Assembly (NCBI GenBank): GCA_022561355.1
Contig: JADFRJ010000145.1
Location: 1-6,185 of the forward strand
DNA from: Chloroflexota bacterium
GTDB taxonomy: Bacteria > Chloroflexota > Dehalococcoidia > DSTF01 > RBG-16-68-14
Length of the DNA stretch: 6,185 nucleotides
Direction of reading: 5' to 3'
A model generated the notes under the pieces. That model saw nothing but the letters and a program-made list of their open reading frames with translations, was not told the DNA's origin and ran no database searches. Positions within the stretch are counted from its first letter, which is position 1; every line of letters starts with the position of its first letter. A program made the translations under genes and the position numbers. Positions 1 through 4,977 of this stretch are shown here, in pieces.

Positions 1-718
1 TTTGCCTGTCACCCCCGTCGGTGTTCATCAGGTGGATGTCCCTTCCGAGCGTGTATATGATCTGCAGTCCGTCGGGCGACCAGCCGACGACTTCGTGAGC
101 TGTGCTGCGCGTAAGGTTCAATGGATCGCCGCCCTCAATGCTGACCGTGTATACCTCCCTGGTCCCGTCACGCATCGACGTAAACGCGATCTGCTTCCCA
201 TCAGGCGACCATCTAGGTTGGGCATCGGGTCCTGTTGTTACGCGGCGTAGGTTGGTGCCGTCGGCATCCATGAGCCAGATTCCGCCGTCCGCCTCGCTCG
301 CAGCTCGCTGTACGAAGGCGATGCTCTTCCCGTCAGGCGACCACGCGGGCTCATGTGCCTCCACACCCTTGGAGAGCCTTCTGTTGTTTAAGCCATCAAG
401 GTCTGCGGCCCGCAGCGTGTACCCGTAATCGCCACTCTGATCGTAACCAGCTACGGCGTACACCATGGCCGTTCCATCCGGAGAACAATCGGCAGCTACC
501 ACGCCGGCTCCTGAATCGGCGCCGGCTGTAAATAGCTGCTCTTCACTCGATCCGTCCGCGTTGACGGCAAAGAGTGCCCGTGGCGCTGGGCTCTGCCGGT
601 AGTAGACCACGCGCCCGGGCCCCGAACGCTCTTCCGGAAGCGCTTCTGGATTGGAATTCCCTCCACATGAAAGGAGCAGGAGTGCCAAACCAGCAGGGAT
701 GAGGATTGCTGCGCGCAT
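1..718 (-). CDS. TolB/PD40-type beta-propeller lipoprotein, 3' end outside window
   Basis: Read from the ATG at 718 leftward, this frame stays open for 239 codons to the window edge, so the C-terminus is missing. Residues 1-18 form a lipoprotein signal: short basic start (MRAA), a hydrophobic stretch, then LLSC, placing the lipidated Cys at 18 followed by a flexible GGNSNPE linker. The protein should therefore be exported and membrane-tethered. Four PD40-type blades are visible, with cores of the form W/C-SPDG-x-x-I-x-F/Y near residues 78-88, 126-136, 170-180 and 213-223. Between them lie strands such as IWLMDADGTN and IHLMNTDGG, the usual TolB/WD40-like pattern. Such propellers bind proteins or peptidoglycan partners, or act as sensors; the ligand here is unknown. 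No tol or pal gene is adjacent, so tolB is not assigned. No clear Shine-Dalgarno precedes the ATG; an in-frame GTG lies six bases upstream at 724. A weak TACCAT box at 734-729 could serve as its own -10. Confidence 0.85.
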   Translation of the reverse strand, partial: MRAAILIPAGLALLLLSCGGNSNPEALPEERSGPGRVVYYRQSPAPRALFAVNADGSSEEQLFTAGADSGAGVVAADCSPDGTAMVYAVAGYDQSGDYGYTLRAADLDGLNNRRLSKGVEAHEPAWSPDGKSIAFVQRAASEADGGIWLMDADGTNLRRVTTGPDAQPRWSPDGKQIAFTSMRDGTREVYTVSIEGGDPLNLTRSTAHEVVGWSPDGLQIIYTLGRDIHLMNTDGGDRQ

Positions 719-789
719 GTCCACACGAATGGTACACCGCTGAATGCGGCAAGGTTCCCAGGCTGTCCTGATGGAGGTGAACCTATGGT

Positions 790-805
790 TAGCCTGACGA
801 GGCTA
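790..805 (-). repeat. Small hairpin across the KARI-like stop codon
   Basis: TAGCCT (790-795) and AGGCTA (800-805) form a perfect 6-bp stem with a 4-base loop, and the right arm contains the stop codon of the KARI-like gene (803-805). There is no T-tract after it on the minus strand, so it is at best a weak or factor-dependent terminator. A second, longer-range inverted repeat lies in the same gap: AGGTTC at 752-757 and GAACCT at 779-784. The rest of 719-802 shows nothing else clear. Confidence 0.35.
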
Positions 806-1858
806 CGGCTTAGGCTTGCCGCGCGACTGCGCTTCCCGAATCGATTTCTTGATGCGTTCTTCGATTGGGGTGAACGGGTTCATCTTGCCGGCCAGGTCGC
901 GTAGCTTCTCGAAGTTCTCAGAGCCAGACGCTTGCTCTTCGGCCCACCGCTTCGCGAAGGTACCGTCCTTGACCTCCCGAATCACCATCTGCAGGTGCTT
1001 GCGGAGCGGTTCGCGGTCTAGGCTGAGGCTGCGCATCATGCCGCCGTACTGGCTGGTTCGCGAATGCAGCTTCGCTTGTTCATAGAAACCGACGTCGGCC
1101 ATCGCCTGAAGCGTTTCCGCCGCCTCGCCCGAGAGGTAAAGGTCCAGCGCCATCGCTTCAGCGGGAATGCCCGCCTCGATGCCGACCTCCAGCATCGTGT
1201 AGAAGGTCATGCCCAGCAACGAACCGTAGCCCTGCTCGTGGTAGAGGTCCAGGATCGTCTCATCTCTCGCCGAAAGCTCGAACGCGGCTCCCGGGCTCGC
1301 AAGCGTGCCGATGCCGGACGCCAGCGCTAAGAGCGTCCGCCAGGCGTTTCCACTGGCGTCCTGTTCGACCGAGATGTAGCTGTAGAAGCCCTTGCCCTGT
1401 TCGTAGAGCTGGCGGAGCTGGCGTCCAATCATGCGCGGCGCCAGTAGCACCACGTCGACATCGGGCGGAAGTTGAATCGCCTCGTACGTGATGTTATAGC
1501 CGGAGGCCAGCACCAGCGTGTTGTGCTGCTGGAGGTGGGGCTGGATCTGTTCCCTAAATACTTCTGGCAGCACCTCATCCGGGACAAGCAGGAAGAGGAT
1601 GTCCGCCGCATCGGCGGCCTCGGGGACGGCTTGCGGCTTGAATCCGTCCGACCCGGCCTGTTGCCACGTGTCGTCCTGTGCGGTTCCGACGAAGATGTCG
1701 CAACTGGTCGATTCTGCTTGGAGTGTCTCGCGGAGGTTTAGCGCCTGAGCCCGCCCTTGGTTGCCGTAGCCGATGAAGGCGACCGCCCGGCCTTCGAGCA
1801 GCTTGACGTCCCCGTCGGCGGCGCCGAACGCTCGCAGCGGGGAAGCAGTCTCGCTCAT
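803..1858 (-). CDS. Ketol-acid reductoisomerase-like protein (divergent)
   Basis: The 351-residue product aligns from memory with class I ketol-acid reductoisomerase (KARI, normally about 330-350 residues), the NADPH- and Mg-dependent second enzyme of valine/isoleucine synthesis. Residues 26-45 hold the Rossmann start, with GYGNQG at 30-35 and then AQALNLR. SGYNI (119-123), APRMIGR (140-146) and SVEQDASG follow the KARI order. The helical C-terminal domain starts near residue 195 with DETILDLYHEQ, keeping the E/D/E metal ligands (about E200, D204, E208). It ends with SRTSQYG, matching the SNTAEYG region. Two conserved active-site residues are changed: the His of the HGFN motif is Ser119, and the Lys of APKAPGH is Arg142. 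The second metal pair is only partly recognisable. Reductoisomerase activity is therefore doubtful, and ilvC is not assigned. No ilvB, ilvN or ilvD is nearby. The ATG at 1858 is preferred because it overlaps the DUF3090 stop as ATGA; a GTG at 1903 would add 15 unconserved residues. Confidence 0.85.
   Translation of the reverse strand: MSETASPLRAFGAADGDVKLLEGRAVAFIGYGNQGRAQALNLRETLQAESTSCDIFVGTAQDDTWQQAGSDGFKPQAVPEAADAADILFLLVPDEVLPEVFREQIQPHLQQHNTLVLASGYNITYEAIQLPPDVDVVLLAPRMIGRQLRQLYEQGKGFYSYISVEQDASGNAWRTLLALASGIGTLASPGAAFELSARDETILDLYHEQGYGSLLGMTFYTMLEVGIEAGIPAEAMALDLYLSGEAAETLQAMADVGFYEQAKLHSRTSQYGGMMRSLSLDREPLRKHLQMVIREVKDGTFAKRWAEEQASGSENFEKLRDLAGKMNPFTPIEERIKKSIREAQSRGKPKP
1855..1858 (-). 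other. ATGA stop/start overlap linking DUF3090 and the KARI-like gene
   Basis: On the minus strand, the ATG of the KARI-like gene (1858-1856) shares two bases with the TGA of the DUF3090 gene (1857-1855). No good Shine-Dalgarno lies just upstream, where the minus strand reads cctcgtcggg. Translation of the second gene therefore probably depends on ribosomes terminating on the first. This decides the start of the KARI-like gene. Confidence 0.75.
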
Positions 1859-2373
1859 CCCGACGAGGCCGAAAGCCCAGCGTGGCCGTTGCGACGCAAG
1901 CACTTGTGACCGTCTTCGTCGAGCGGAATGCCGCAGAGGACGCAGACCGGGCGGCCCGCGTTGACGATCTCCTCGGCTCGACGCGCAAAGGCCCGCGCTT
2001 GGCCGCGGCTGACCTGGCAGGAGAAGGTTGGCGTCGCGTTTTCATCGTCCCCCGCCTCAGGGTCGTACGCAAAGATCGAGATGTTCGTCGCCTGGTCATC
2101 GTGGCCGATGCCGAGGCGGCTGGGCCTGAAGTCGACATCAGGCATCTCTGGGAAGGAGCCGCCCATGACAGGCTCCGGCTCCGCCGGTTCCTCTGCGCGC
2201 TTGGTCTGTTCCAACAGCCGCCGTAGCGCGAGCGCGAGCGACGCTACCTGCTCTTTCTCGAGCCATAGCGATGCCGATTCAAGTCGCGCCATCACGCGAA
2301 TACGAAACCGGCGATCGCCAGGCTCCCCAATCGCTTCCGGCTCGATGCTATCCGCGCGGCCGAAGTCCCACAT
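1855..2373 (-). CDS. DUF3090 family protein with C-terminal zinc-binding-like motif
   Basis: This 172-residue protein is recognisable as DUF3090, a family of unknown function known mainly from Actinobacteria and Chloroflexota. The closing block is the hallmark: GQARAFARRAEEIVNAGRP (about 124-142), then C144-x2-C147-x8-H156-x-C158 and a terminal RRNGHAG. The four-ligand pattern resembles a small zinc ribbon or knuckle; zinc binding is inferred. The N-terminal part (IGEPGDRRFRIRV, then LWLEKEQVASLALALRRLL) also matches the family order. An acidic, proline-rich linker near 60-80 joins it to the second half. No signal peptide or membrane segment is seen, so it should be cytoplasmic. It is the first gene of a leftward pair with the KARI-like gene. 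In actinobacteria, as I recall, the family sits beside a histidine phosphatase and an SCO1664-type protein; neither is here. The ATG at 2373 lies 10 bases after a good -10 box, suggesting a leaderless or nearly leaderless message. Confidence 0.85.
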   Translation of the reverse strand: MWDFGRADSIEPEAIGEPGDRRFRIRVMARLESASLWLEKEQVASLALALRRLLEQTKRAEEPAEPEPVMGGSFPEMPDVDFRPSRLGIGHDDQATNISIFAYDPEAGDDENATPTFSCQVSRGQARAFARRAEEIVNAGRPVCVLCGIPLDEDGHKCLRRNGHAGLSASSG

Positions 2374-2382
2374 TGCCGGTCT

Positions 2383-2411
2383 ATTGTACGATGGGGCCCC
2401 TTCTGGGCCAA
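2383..2411 (-). promoter_or_regulatory. Sigma70-type promoter for DUF3090 / KARI-like pair
   Basis: On the minus strand, TTGGCC (2411-2406) is followed after exactly 17 bases by TACAAT (2388-2383), one mismatch from the consensus -10 box. The expected start of transcription is about 2376, only a few bases before the ATG at 2373, and no Shine-Dalgarno fits in between. The -35 matches consensus at four of six positions. Confidence 0.6.
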
Positions 2412-2440
2412 CAAGCAGTGATTGAATGGCGCTAAGCGAC

Positions 2441-2446
2441 TATGAT
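2441..2446 (+). promoter_or_regulatory. -10 box for the Nudix gene, likely leaderless
   Basis: TATGAT at 2441-2446 lies 7 bases before the ATG at 2454, so transcription would begin at or beside that ATG. No convincing -35 is seen at the right distance; TTGAAT at 2423 is too close, with a 12-base spacer. If this is the promoter, the upstream ATGs at 2442 and 2445 lie inside the -10 box and cannot be the start. Confidence 0.5.
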
Positions 2447-2453
2447 GAGGGCG

Positions 2454-2891
2454 ATGAAGACGAGAGTAGAGATCTCTGCTGGAGGGGTGATGTATCGAGG
2501 CACGGCTGGCGGCCCGGAAGTCTGCCTGATCCAAACTCAAGGTGGCAAGGCTTGGCAGCTCCCCAAGGGTATCGTCGAGCGTGGGGAAGAGACTGCCGAG
2601 GCCGCCATGCGGGAGGTCTCCGAGGAGACCGGCCTATACGGCGACCTGATCCAGGGCCTGGACAAGATCGAGTATTGGTACGTGTGGAACGAGGACGCCG
2701 GTCCCGTTCGCGTGCATAAGTGGGTTTACTTCTATCTTCTGCGCTACACGAACGGGGACACGAGCGATCACGACCACGAGGTTGACGACGCGGTCTGGTT
2801 CCCGATTGAAGAAGCGCAGTCGCTCTTGTCGTTCGACAGCGAGCAGAAGGTGATGCGGCAGGCTGGTGAGGTGCTGGCGGCCGAACGCTAG
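2454..2891 (+). CDS. Nudix hydrolase
   Basis: The 145-residue product carries a complete Nudix box at residues 39-61, fitting G-x5-E-x7-R-E-U-x-E-E-x-G-U exactly: G39, E45, R53-E54, E57-E58, G60 and L61. The glutamates bind the divalent metal used to cleave nucleoside diphosphate derivatives. The N-terminus (KTRVEISAGGVMYR, then WQLPKG) and total length are typical of single-domain MutT-like enzymes. Substrate cannot be read from the sequence; oxidised nucleotides, dinucleoside polyphosphates and nucleotide sugars are all possible. It is cytoplasmic. ATG codons at 2442, 2445 and 2454 are all in frame. The last is chosen because it lies just after a TATGAT box and because close relatives begin near MKTRVEISAGG. 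A GAGG at 2447-2450 is too close to act as a normal Shine-Dalgarno. Its stop shares a CTAG with the oppositely oriented SRPBCC gene. Confidence 0.9.
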   Translation: MKTRVEISAGGVMYRGTAGGPEVCLIQTQGGKAWQLPKGIVERGEETAEAAMREVSEETGLYGDLIQGLDKIEYWYVWNEDAGPVRVHKWVYFYLLRYTNGDTSDHDHEVDDAVWFPIEEAQSLLSFDSEQKVMRQAGEVLAAER

Positions 2892-3265
2892 TCGGCGGGC
2901 GAGTCTTCGAGTAGCGGCTCCCCATTGCCCTCCACCGCCTGCTTGAGGTTGGCCAAGCCGATGACCAGGCCCATTTCGTAGTTGATGTTGGACCTCCCGA
3001 ATGTGATCATCTGGAAGATCGCATATCTCAGGCCCTCCGGATGCATCGTCGCGACCACTTCGGTGTGGCCGTCTCGTGGAATCAGCCGGTAGGAGATATA
3101 CGCTTCGATCCCGTCTTGGAATCTGACACGCAGTTCCAGGTACTCATTGGTGATCGACTCTTTGATTTCATAGACGCCCTGTTCCGCGAGGTTGATTTCG
3201 CTGGTGAGTACCTCCCAGATCTTAGAGGGCTCCGCGTTGATGGCGAATGCCTTTTCGACGGCCAT
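2888..3265 (-). CDS. SRPBCC / START-like small-molecule-binding protein
   Basis: The 125-residue product looks like one SRPBCC (Bet v1/START/polyketide cyclase-like) domain. It opens with a short strand and a helix (VEKAFAINAEPSKIWEVLT), the usual x-A-x-x-x-x-V/I-W-x-x-L/I start of these folds. Alternating strands follow (YEIKESI, LELRVRF, AYISYRLIPRD, TEVVATM), then a long C-terminal helix (about 95-115, NYEMGLVIGLANLKQAVE) that would close the hydrophobic cavity. These domains bind lipids, polyketides or other hydrophobic ligands, or act as cyclases; no catalytic residue is evident here. No signal peptide or membrane segment is seen. The ATG at 3265 lies five bases after a perfect TATAAT, so the message should be leaderless. 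The gene runs convergently into the Nudix gene and shares its stop region, leaving no room for a terminator between them. Confidence 0.75.
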   Translation of the reverse strand: MAVEKAFAINAEPSKIWEVLTSEINLAEQGVYEIKESITNEYLELRVRFQDGIEAYISYRLIPRDGHTEVVATMHPEGLRYAIFQMITFGRSNINYEMGLVIGLANLKQAVEGNGEPLLEDSPAD

Positions 3266-3270
3266 ATTGC

Positions 3271-3276
3271 ATTATA
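3271..3276 (-). promoter_or_regulatory. Consensus -10 box for the SRPBCC gene, leaderless
   Basis: On the minus strand a perfect TATAAT occupies 3276-3271, five bases before the ATG at 3265. The expected first transcribed base therefore falls on or next to the A of that ATG. No good -35 is seen about 17 bases upstream; a TG dinucleotide lies near, but not exactly at, the extended -10 position. Confidence 0.65.
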
Positions 3277-3304
3277 GCCACCGGGAGACGCGGGCTCGCT
3301 GGTG

Positions 3305-3529
3305 CTAGGCGTCGTTTGGGGTGTCGCAGCAGCCGCGGCGGCGGAGGCCCTGCGTGATCACCTCCAGGCCGTTGAGCGCTTGATCGCGTTCGCCCTCGAG
3401 GCCCTTGATCTGGCGCTGCAACGTGTGGAGCATCGTTTCTCGTTCGCTGCAGAGAGTCTCAAGCCGCTCGTAGCTGAGGTGGTCTTCATCCTTATATGGG
3501 TGCATGACAACAACTTGAACGTGCTCCAT
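3305..3529 (-). CDS. Small coiled-coil protein, function unknown
   Basis: This 74-residue product is not recognised. Residues 19-60 are strongly helical and charged with heptad-like spacing of Leu/Met/Ile (YERLETL, ETMLHTLQRQIKGLEGERDQAL), as expected for a short coiled coil. The C-terminus ends in RRRGCCDTPNDA, with paired cysteines. No signal or membrane segment is present. About three quarters of its codons end in G or C, like neighbouring genes, whereas the opposite-strand frame over the same bases gives an Ala/Leu-rich product with a lower share; this favours the minus strand. No Shine-Dalgarno or close -10 box precedes the ATG at 3529. It lies 39 bases upstream of the SRPBCC gene on the same strand and might be cotranscribed, although that gene has its own -10. 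A real gene is likely but not certain. Confidence 0.5.
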   Translation of the reverse strand: MEHVQVVVMHPYKDEDHLSYERLETLCSERETMLHTLQRQIKGLEGERDQALNGLEVITQGLRRRGCCDTPNDA

Positions 3530-3720
3530 GGCGAGACGTTTCGCCGCGGACGCGCCAAATCTGACACTTAGCTGCTAACTACTCGAGATCGGGTTGGGAA
3601 TTAGGGCTTTCCCTGACGGTCGATCGCTCAAGTCCCGCGGTGATTGGCCGAGAAGCCCCTGACAGCCCGCGACAGGATGTCGCTGGTGAGAGCCAGGGCG
3701 CAGGAGGCGCCAACGCAAGA
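3530..3720. other. Intergenic stretch without a recognised gene
   Basis: This separates the leftward coiled-coil gene from the rightward glycosyltransferase remnant, so divergent promoters would be expected. I see no convincing -35/-10 pair on either strand. A small local inverted repeat (AGGG-CTTT-CCCT) lies near 3603-3614. An AGGAGG at 3702-3707 is a plausible but distant Shine-Dalgarno for the GTG at 3721. Together with the remnant, about 360 bases (3530-3892) hold no intact gene. Confidence 0.5.
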
Positions 3721-3903
3721 GTGAAGCTCATCGTCACCATCCCAGCCAATCACGAGGAAGCTCACATCGCCGAAGTGATCGAGGAGATCCCGCGGTTGGT
3801 GTGCGGCGTCATGTCAGTCGGATCGGAGCTGGCGAGAGGCGGGACGGCTGTGTTCGACCGTATCGAAAACGTGCATGCGAGGAGGGACAATCGTGTCGCT
3901 TAG
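3721..3903 (+). pseudogene. Remnant of a family 2 glycosyltransferase N-terminus
   Basis: From the GTG at 3721 the frame gives 60 residues. The first 25 (VKLIVTIPANHEEAHIAEV, then IEEIPR) match the opening of DPM1/GT2-type glycosyltransferases, which usually read M-K-L-I-V-T-I-P-A-Y-N-E-E, then I-x-x-V-I-x-x-I-P-R. The YN before EE has become NH. After GV the expected V-x-V-L-V-I-D-D-G-S-T nucleotide-sugar and metal-binding strand does not appear in any forward frame. The sequence turns to unrelated residues and stops at 3903, inside the next gene. An intact GT2 enzyme has more than 200 residues, so this is a decayed or deletion-fused fragment and cannot be a working transferase. Its place just before a sugar dehydrogenase fits an old glycan-synthesis locus. 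A short leader gene that only resembles GT2 is the less likely alternative. Confidence 0.5.
3880..3886 (+). promoter_or_regulatory. Shine-Dalgarno deciding the sugar dehydrogenase start
   Basis: AGGAGGG lies six bases before the GTG at 3893, an ideal distance. It falls inside the reading frame that would begin at the ATG at 3875, which argues that the GTG is the true start. It is one of only two strong ribosome sites seen in the window. Confidence 0.75.
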
Positions 3904-4771
3904 CAATCTAAAGAACAGCATCGTAGGCATCATGGGGCTGGGAGTCGTCGGCGATGGCGTCCAGCACTACTTCGAGCGAACGGACCACGAGATCAGAGTC
4001 TACGACCCGAATCGCGGGCTCGGCTCCATCGAGTCGATCAACGAGGCGGACGTGGTCTTCATCTGTGTGCCGACGCCGTATCTGCCGGAGCGGGGCTTCG
4101 ACGACAGCGCGCTAGAAAACGCGATCAGCCTGTTGGAGGGCTCGAAGACCGTCGTCATTAAGTCGACCGTTCTGCCAGGCACGACCGAGGCGTATCAGAC
4201 CCGCTACTCCCAACACTGCCTGCTCTTCAGCCCGGAGTTCCTCCGCGAGGCGCACGCGCGCACCGACTTCCTGCGGCCGGATCGTCAGATCGTCGGTTAC
4301 ACGGCGCAGAGCCGGCACCTGGCAGACGCCGTCTTGGCGATGCTGCCGGCGGCTCCATACATGGAGGTCATGGGCGCCCGTGAGGCGGAGATGGCGAAGT
4401 ACATGACGAACACGTTCCTCGCGCTCAAAGTCACGTTCGCAAACGAGATCTTCGATCTCTGCACAGCTCTGGACGTTGAGTACGACAAAGTACGAGAGGC
4501 CGTCACCGCCGACCTGCGCATCGGAGCGTCGCATTTTGACGTGAACGATGGCGGCTATCGGGGCTACGGCGGCAAGTGCTTCCCGAAGGACACAAAGGCC
4601 CTCCTGGAACTAGGGGAGCGTATGCAGGCGCCGCTGCGGCTGCTGCGCACGGCCGACCGGATCAACGATTCGCTTTTGCCGCCCAGCACCGAGCCGTCCG
4701 TGCTGAGGCTGCTGCCCGTTCCGACAAAAGAAGCGTTAGAGCCAGAGGCGCTGGACGACCAGGCTGCCTAA
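3893..4771 (+). CDS. Compact UDP-glucose/GDP-mannose dehydrogenase family protein
   Basis: The family oxidises the C6 hydroxyl of nucleotide sugars to uronic acids with NAD, feeding capsule and surface-glycan synthesis in the cytoplasm. The 292-residue product has GLGVVG at 15-20 for NAD, VVFICVPTP at 54-62 and KSTVLPGTT at 90-98 with the conserved Thr. SPEFLRE (113-119) carries the two conserved Glu. AEMAKYMTNTFLALK (165-179) holds Lys169 and Asn173, and GYGGKCFPKDTKAL (224-237) holds the catalytic Cys229 and Asp233. All residues expected for catalysis are therefore present. It is much shorter than the usual 390-450 residues: the first Rossmann domain lacks about 30 residues between GLGVVG and ICVPTP, and the C-terminal UDP-binding domain is absent. 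Similar proteins of about 280-290 residues exist, as I recall, in Chloroflexota and candidate phyla, so this is probably a natural short form rather than a broken gene. The sugar substrate is unknown. A GTG start is chosen from the Shine-Dalgarno six bases upstream. Confidence 0.85.
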   Translation: MSLSNLKNSIVGIMGLGVVGDGVQHYFERTDHEIRVYDPNRGLGSIESINEADVVFICVPTPYLPERGFDDSALENAISLLEGSKTVVIKSTVLPGTTEAYQTRYSQHCLLFSPEFLREAHARTDFLRPDRQIVGYTAQSRHLADAVLAMLPAAPYMEVMGAREAEMAKYMTNTFLALKVTFANEIFDLCTALDVEYDKVREAVTADLRIGASHFDVNDGGYRGYGGKCFPKDTKALLELGERMQAPLRLLRTADRINDSLLPPSTEPSVLRLLPVPTKEALEPEALDDQAA

Positions 4772-4824
4772 TCCGGCGATTATCGCGTAGAGCCGTCAGC
4801 TATTGACTCCGGCCTGAGCGGCCT

Positions 4825-4856
4825 GGCCGGCGGAGTACGTACGTGCTCCGCCGGCC
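4825..4856 (+). terminator. Strong GC-rich hairpin after the sugar dehydrogenase
   Basis: GGCCGGCGGAG (4825-4835) pairs perfectly with CTCCGCCGGCC (4846-4856). The stem can continue inward through T-G, A-T and C-G pairs to a GTAC loop. It starts 53 bases after the dehydrogenase stop and no other gene lies between, which fits transcription termination. The downstream sequence is GCAGGTTGTGCC, with no T-tract, so it is not a classical intrinsic terminator. The remainder of 4772-4977 shows only a weak TTGTG/CACAA inverted repeat (4862-4878) and no convincing promoter. Confidence 0.5.
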
Positions 4857-4966
4857 GCAGGTTGTGCCTTCCACACAATCAGGAAAGCAGCGCCGGCTAA
4901 ACGCCGCGTAGGCCCATCATGAGGCTTAGGAACACAGTTTCGAATCTACAGCAGAACAGAGCTGAG

Positions 4967-4971
4967 AGGAG
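4967..4971 (+). promoter_or_regulatory. Shine-Dalgarno of the recombinase gene
   Basis: AGGAG at 4967-4971, within GAGAGGAGA, lies six bases before the GTG at 4978. This strong site fixes the start of the recombinase frame and shows that its translation signal is still intact although the gene is broken downstream. Confidence 0.7.
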
Positions 4972-4977
4972 AACACT

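Noticed and set aside
102..428. Plus-strand open frame opposite the lipoprotein
   Set aside because: The minus strand gives four PD40 blades and a lipoprotein signal; the plus-strand product shows nothing recognisable.
1859..1903. Longer start (GTG at 1903) for the KARI-like gene
   Set aside because: It adds 15 residues that do not resemble the family and lie inside the conserved DUF3090 end. The ATG at 1858 forms an ATGA overlap, a common coupling signal.
1575..2138. 187-residue open frame on the minus strand across the DUF3090/KARI-like junction
   Set aside because: Its Arg/Ser/Ala-rich product is typical of a wrong frame in GC-rich DNA, and it overlaps two recognised genes.
1928..2425. 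165-residue and neighbouring plus-strand open frames opposite DUF3090
   Set aside because: Low-complexity Ser/Arg/Pro product with no family resemblance, antisense to a clear DUF3090 gene.
2440..2925. 161-residue minus-strand open frame opposite the Nudix gene
   Set aside because: Arg/Pro/Ser-rich shadow of a gene with a perfect Nudix box.
3302..3571. 89-residue plus-strand open frame opposite the coiled-coil gene
   Set aside because: Ala/Leu-rich product typical of the antisense of a coiled coil, with fewer G/C third positions. Not fully excluded, so also listed as a finding.
3875..3892. ATG at 3875 as start of the sugar dehydrogenase
   Set aside because: The strong AGGAGGG lies inside this extension and is ideally placed for the GTG at 3893.
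4112..4534. 140-residue minus-strand open frame opposite the sugar dehydrogenase
   Set aside because: It overlaps a gene with all family motifs and has no recognisable features of its own.
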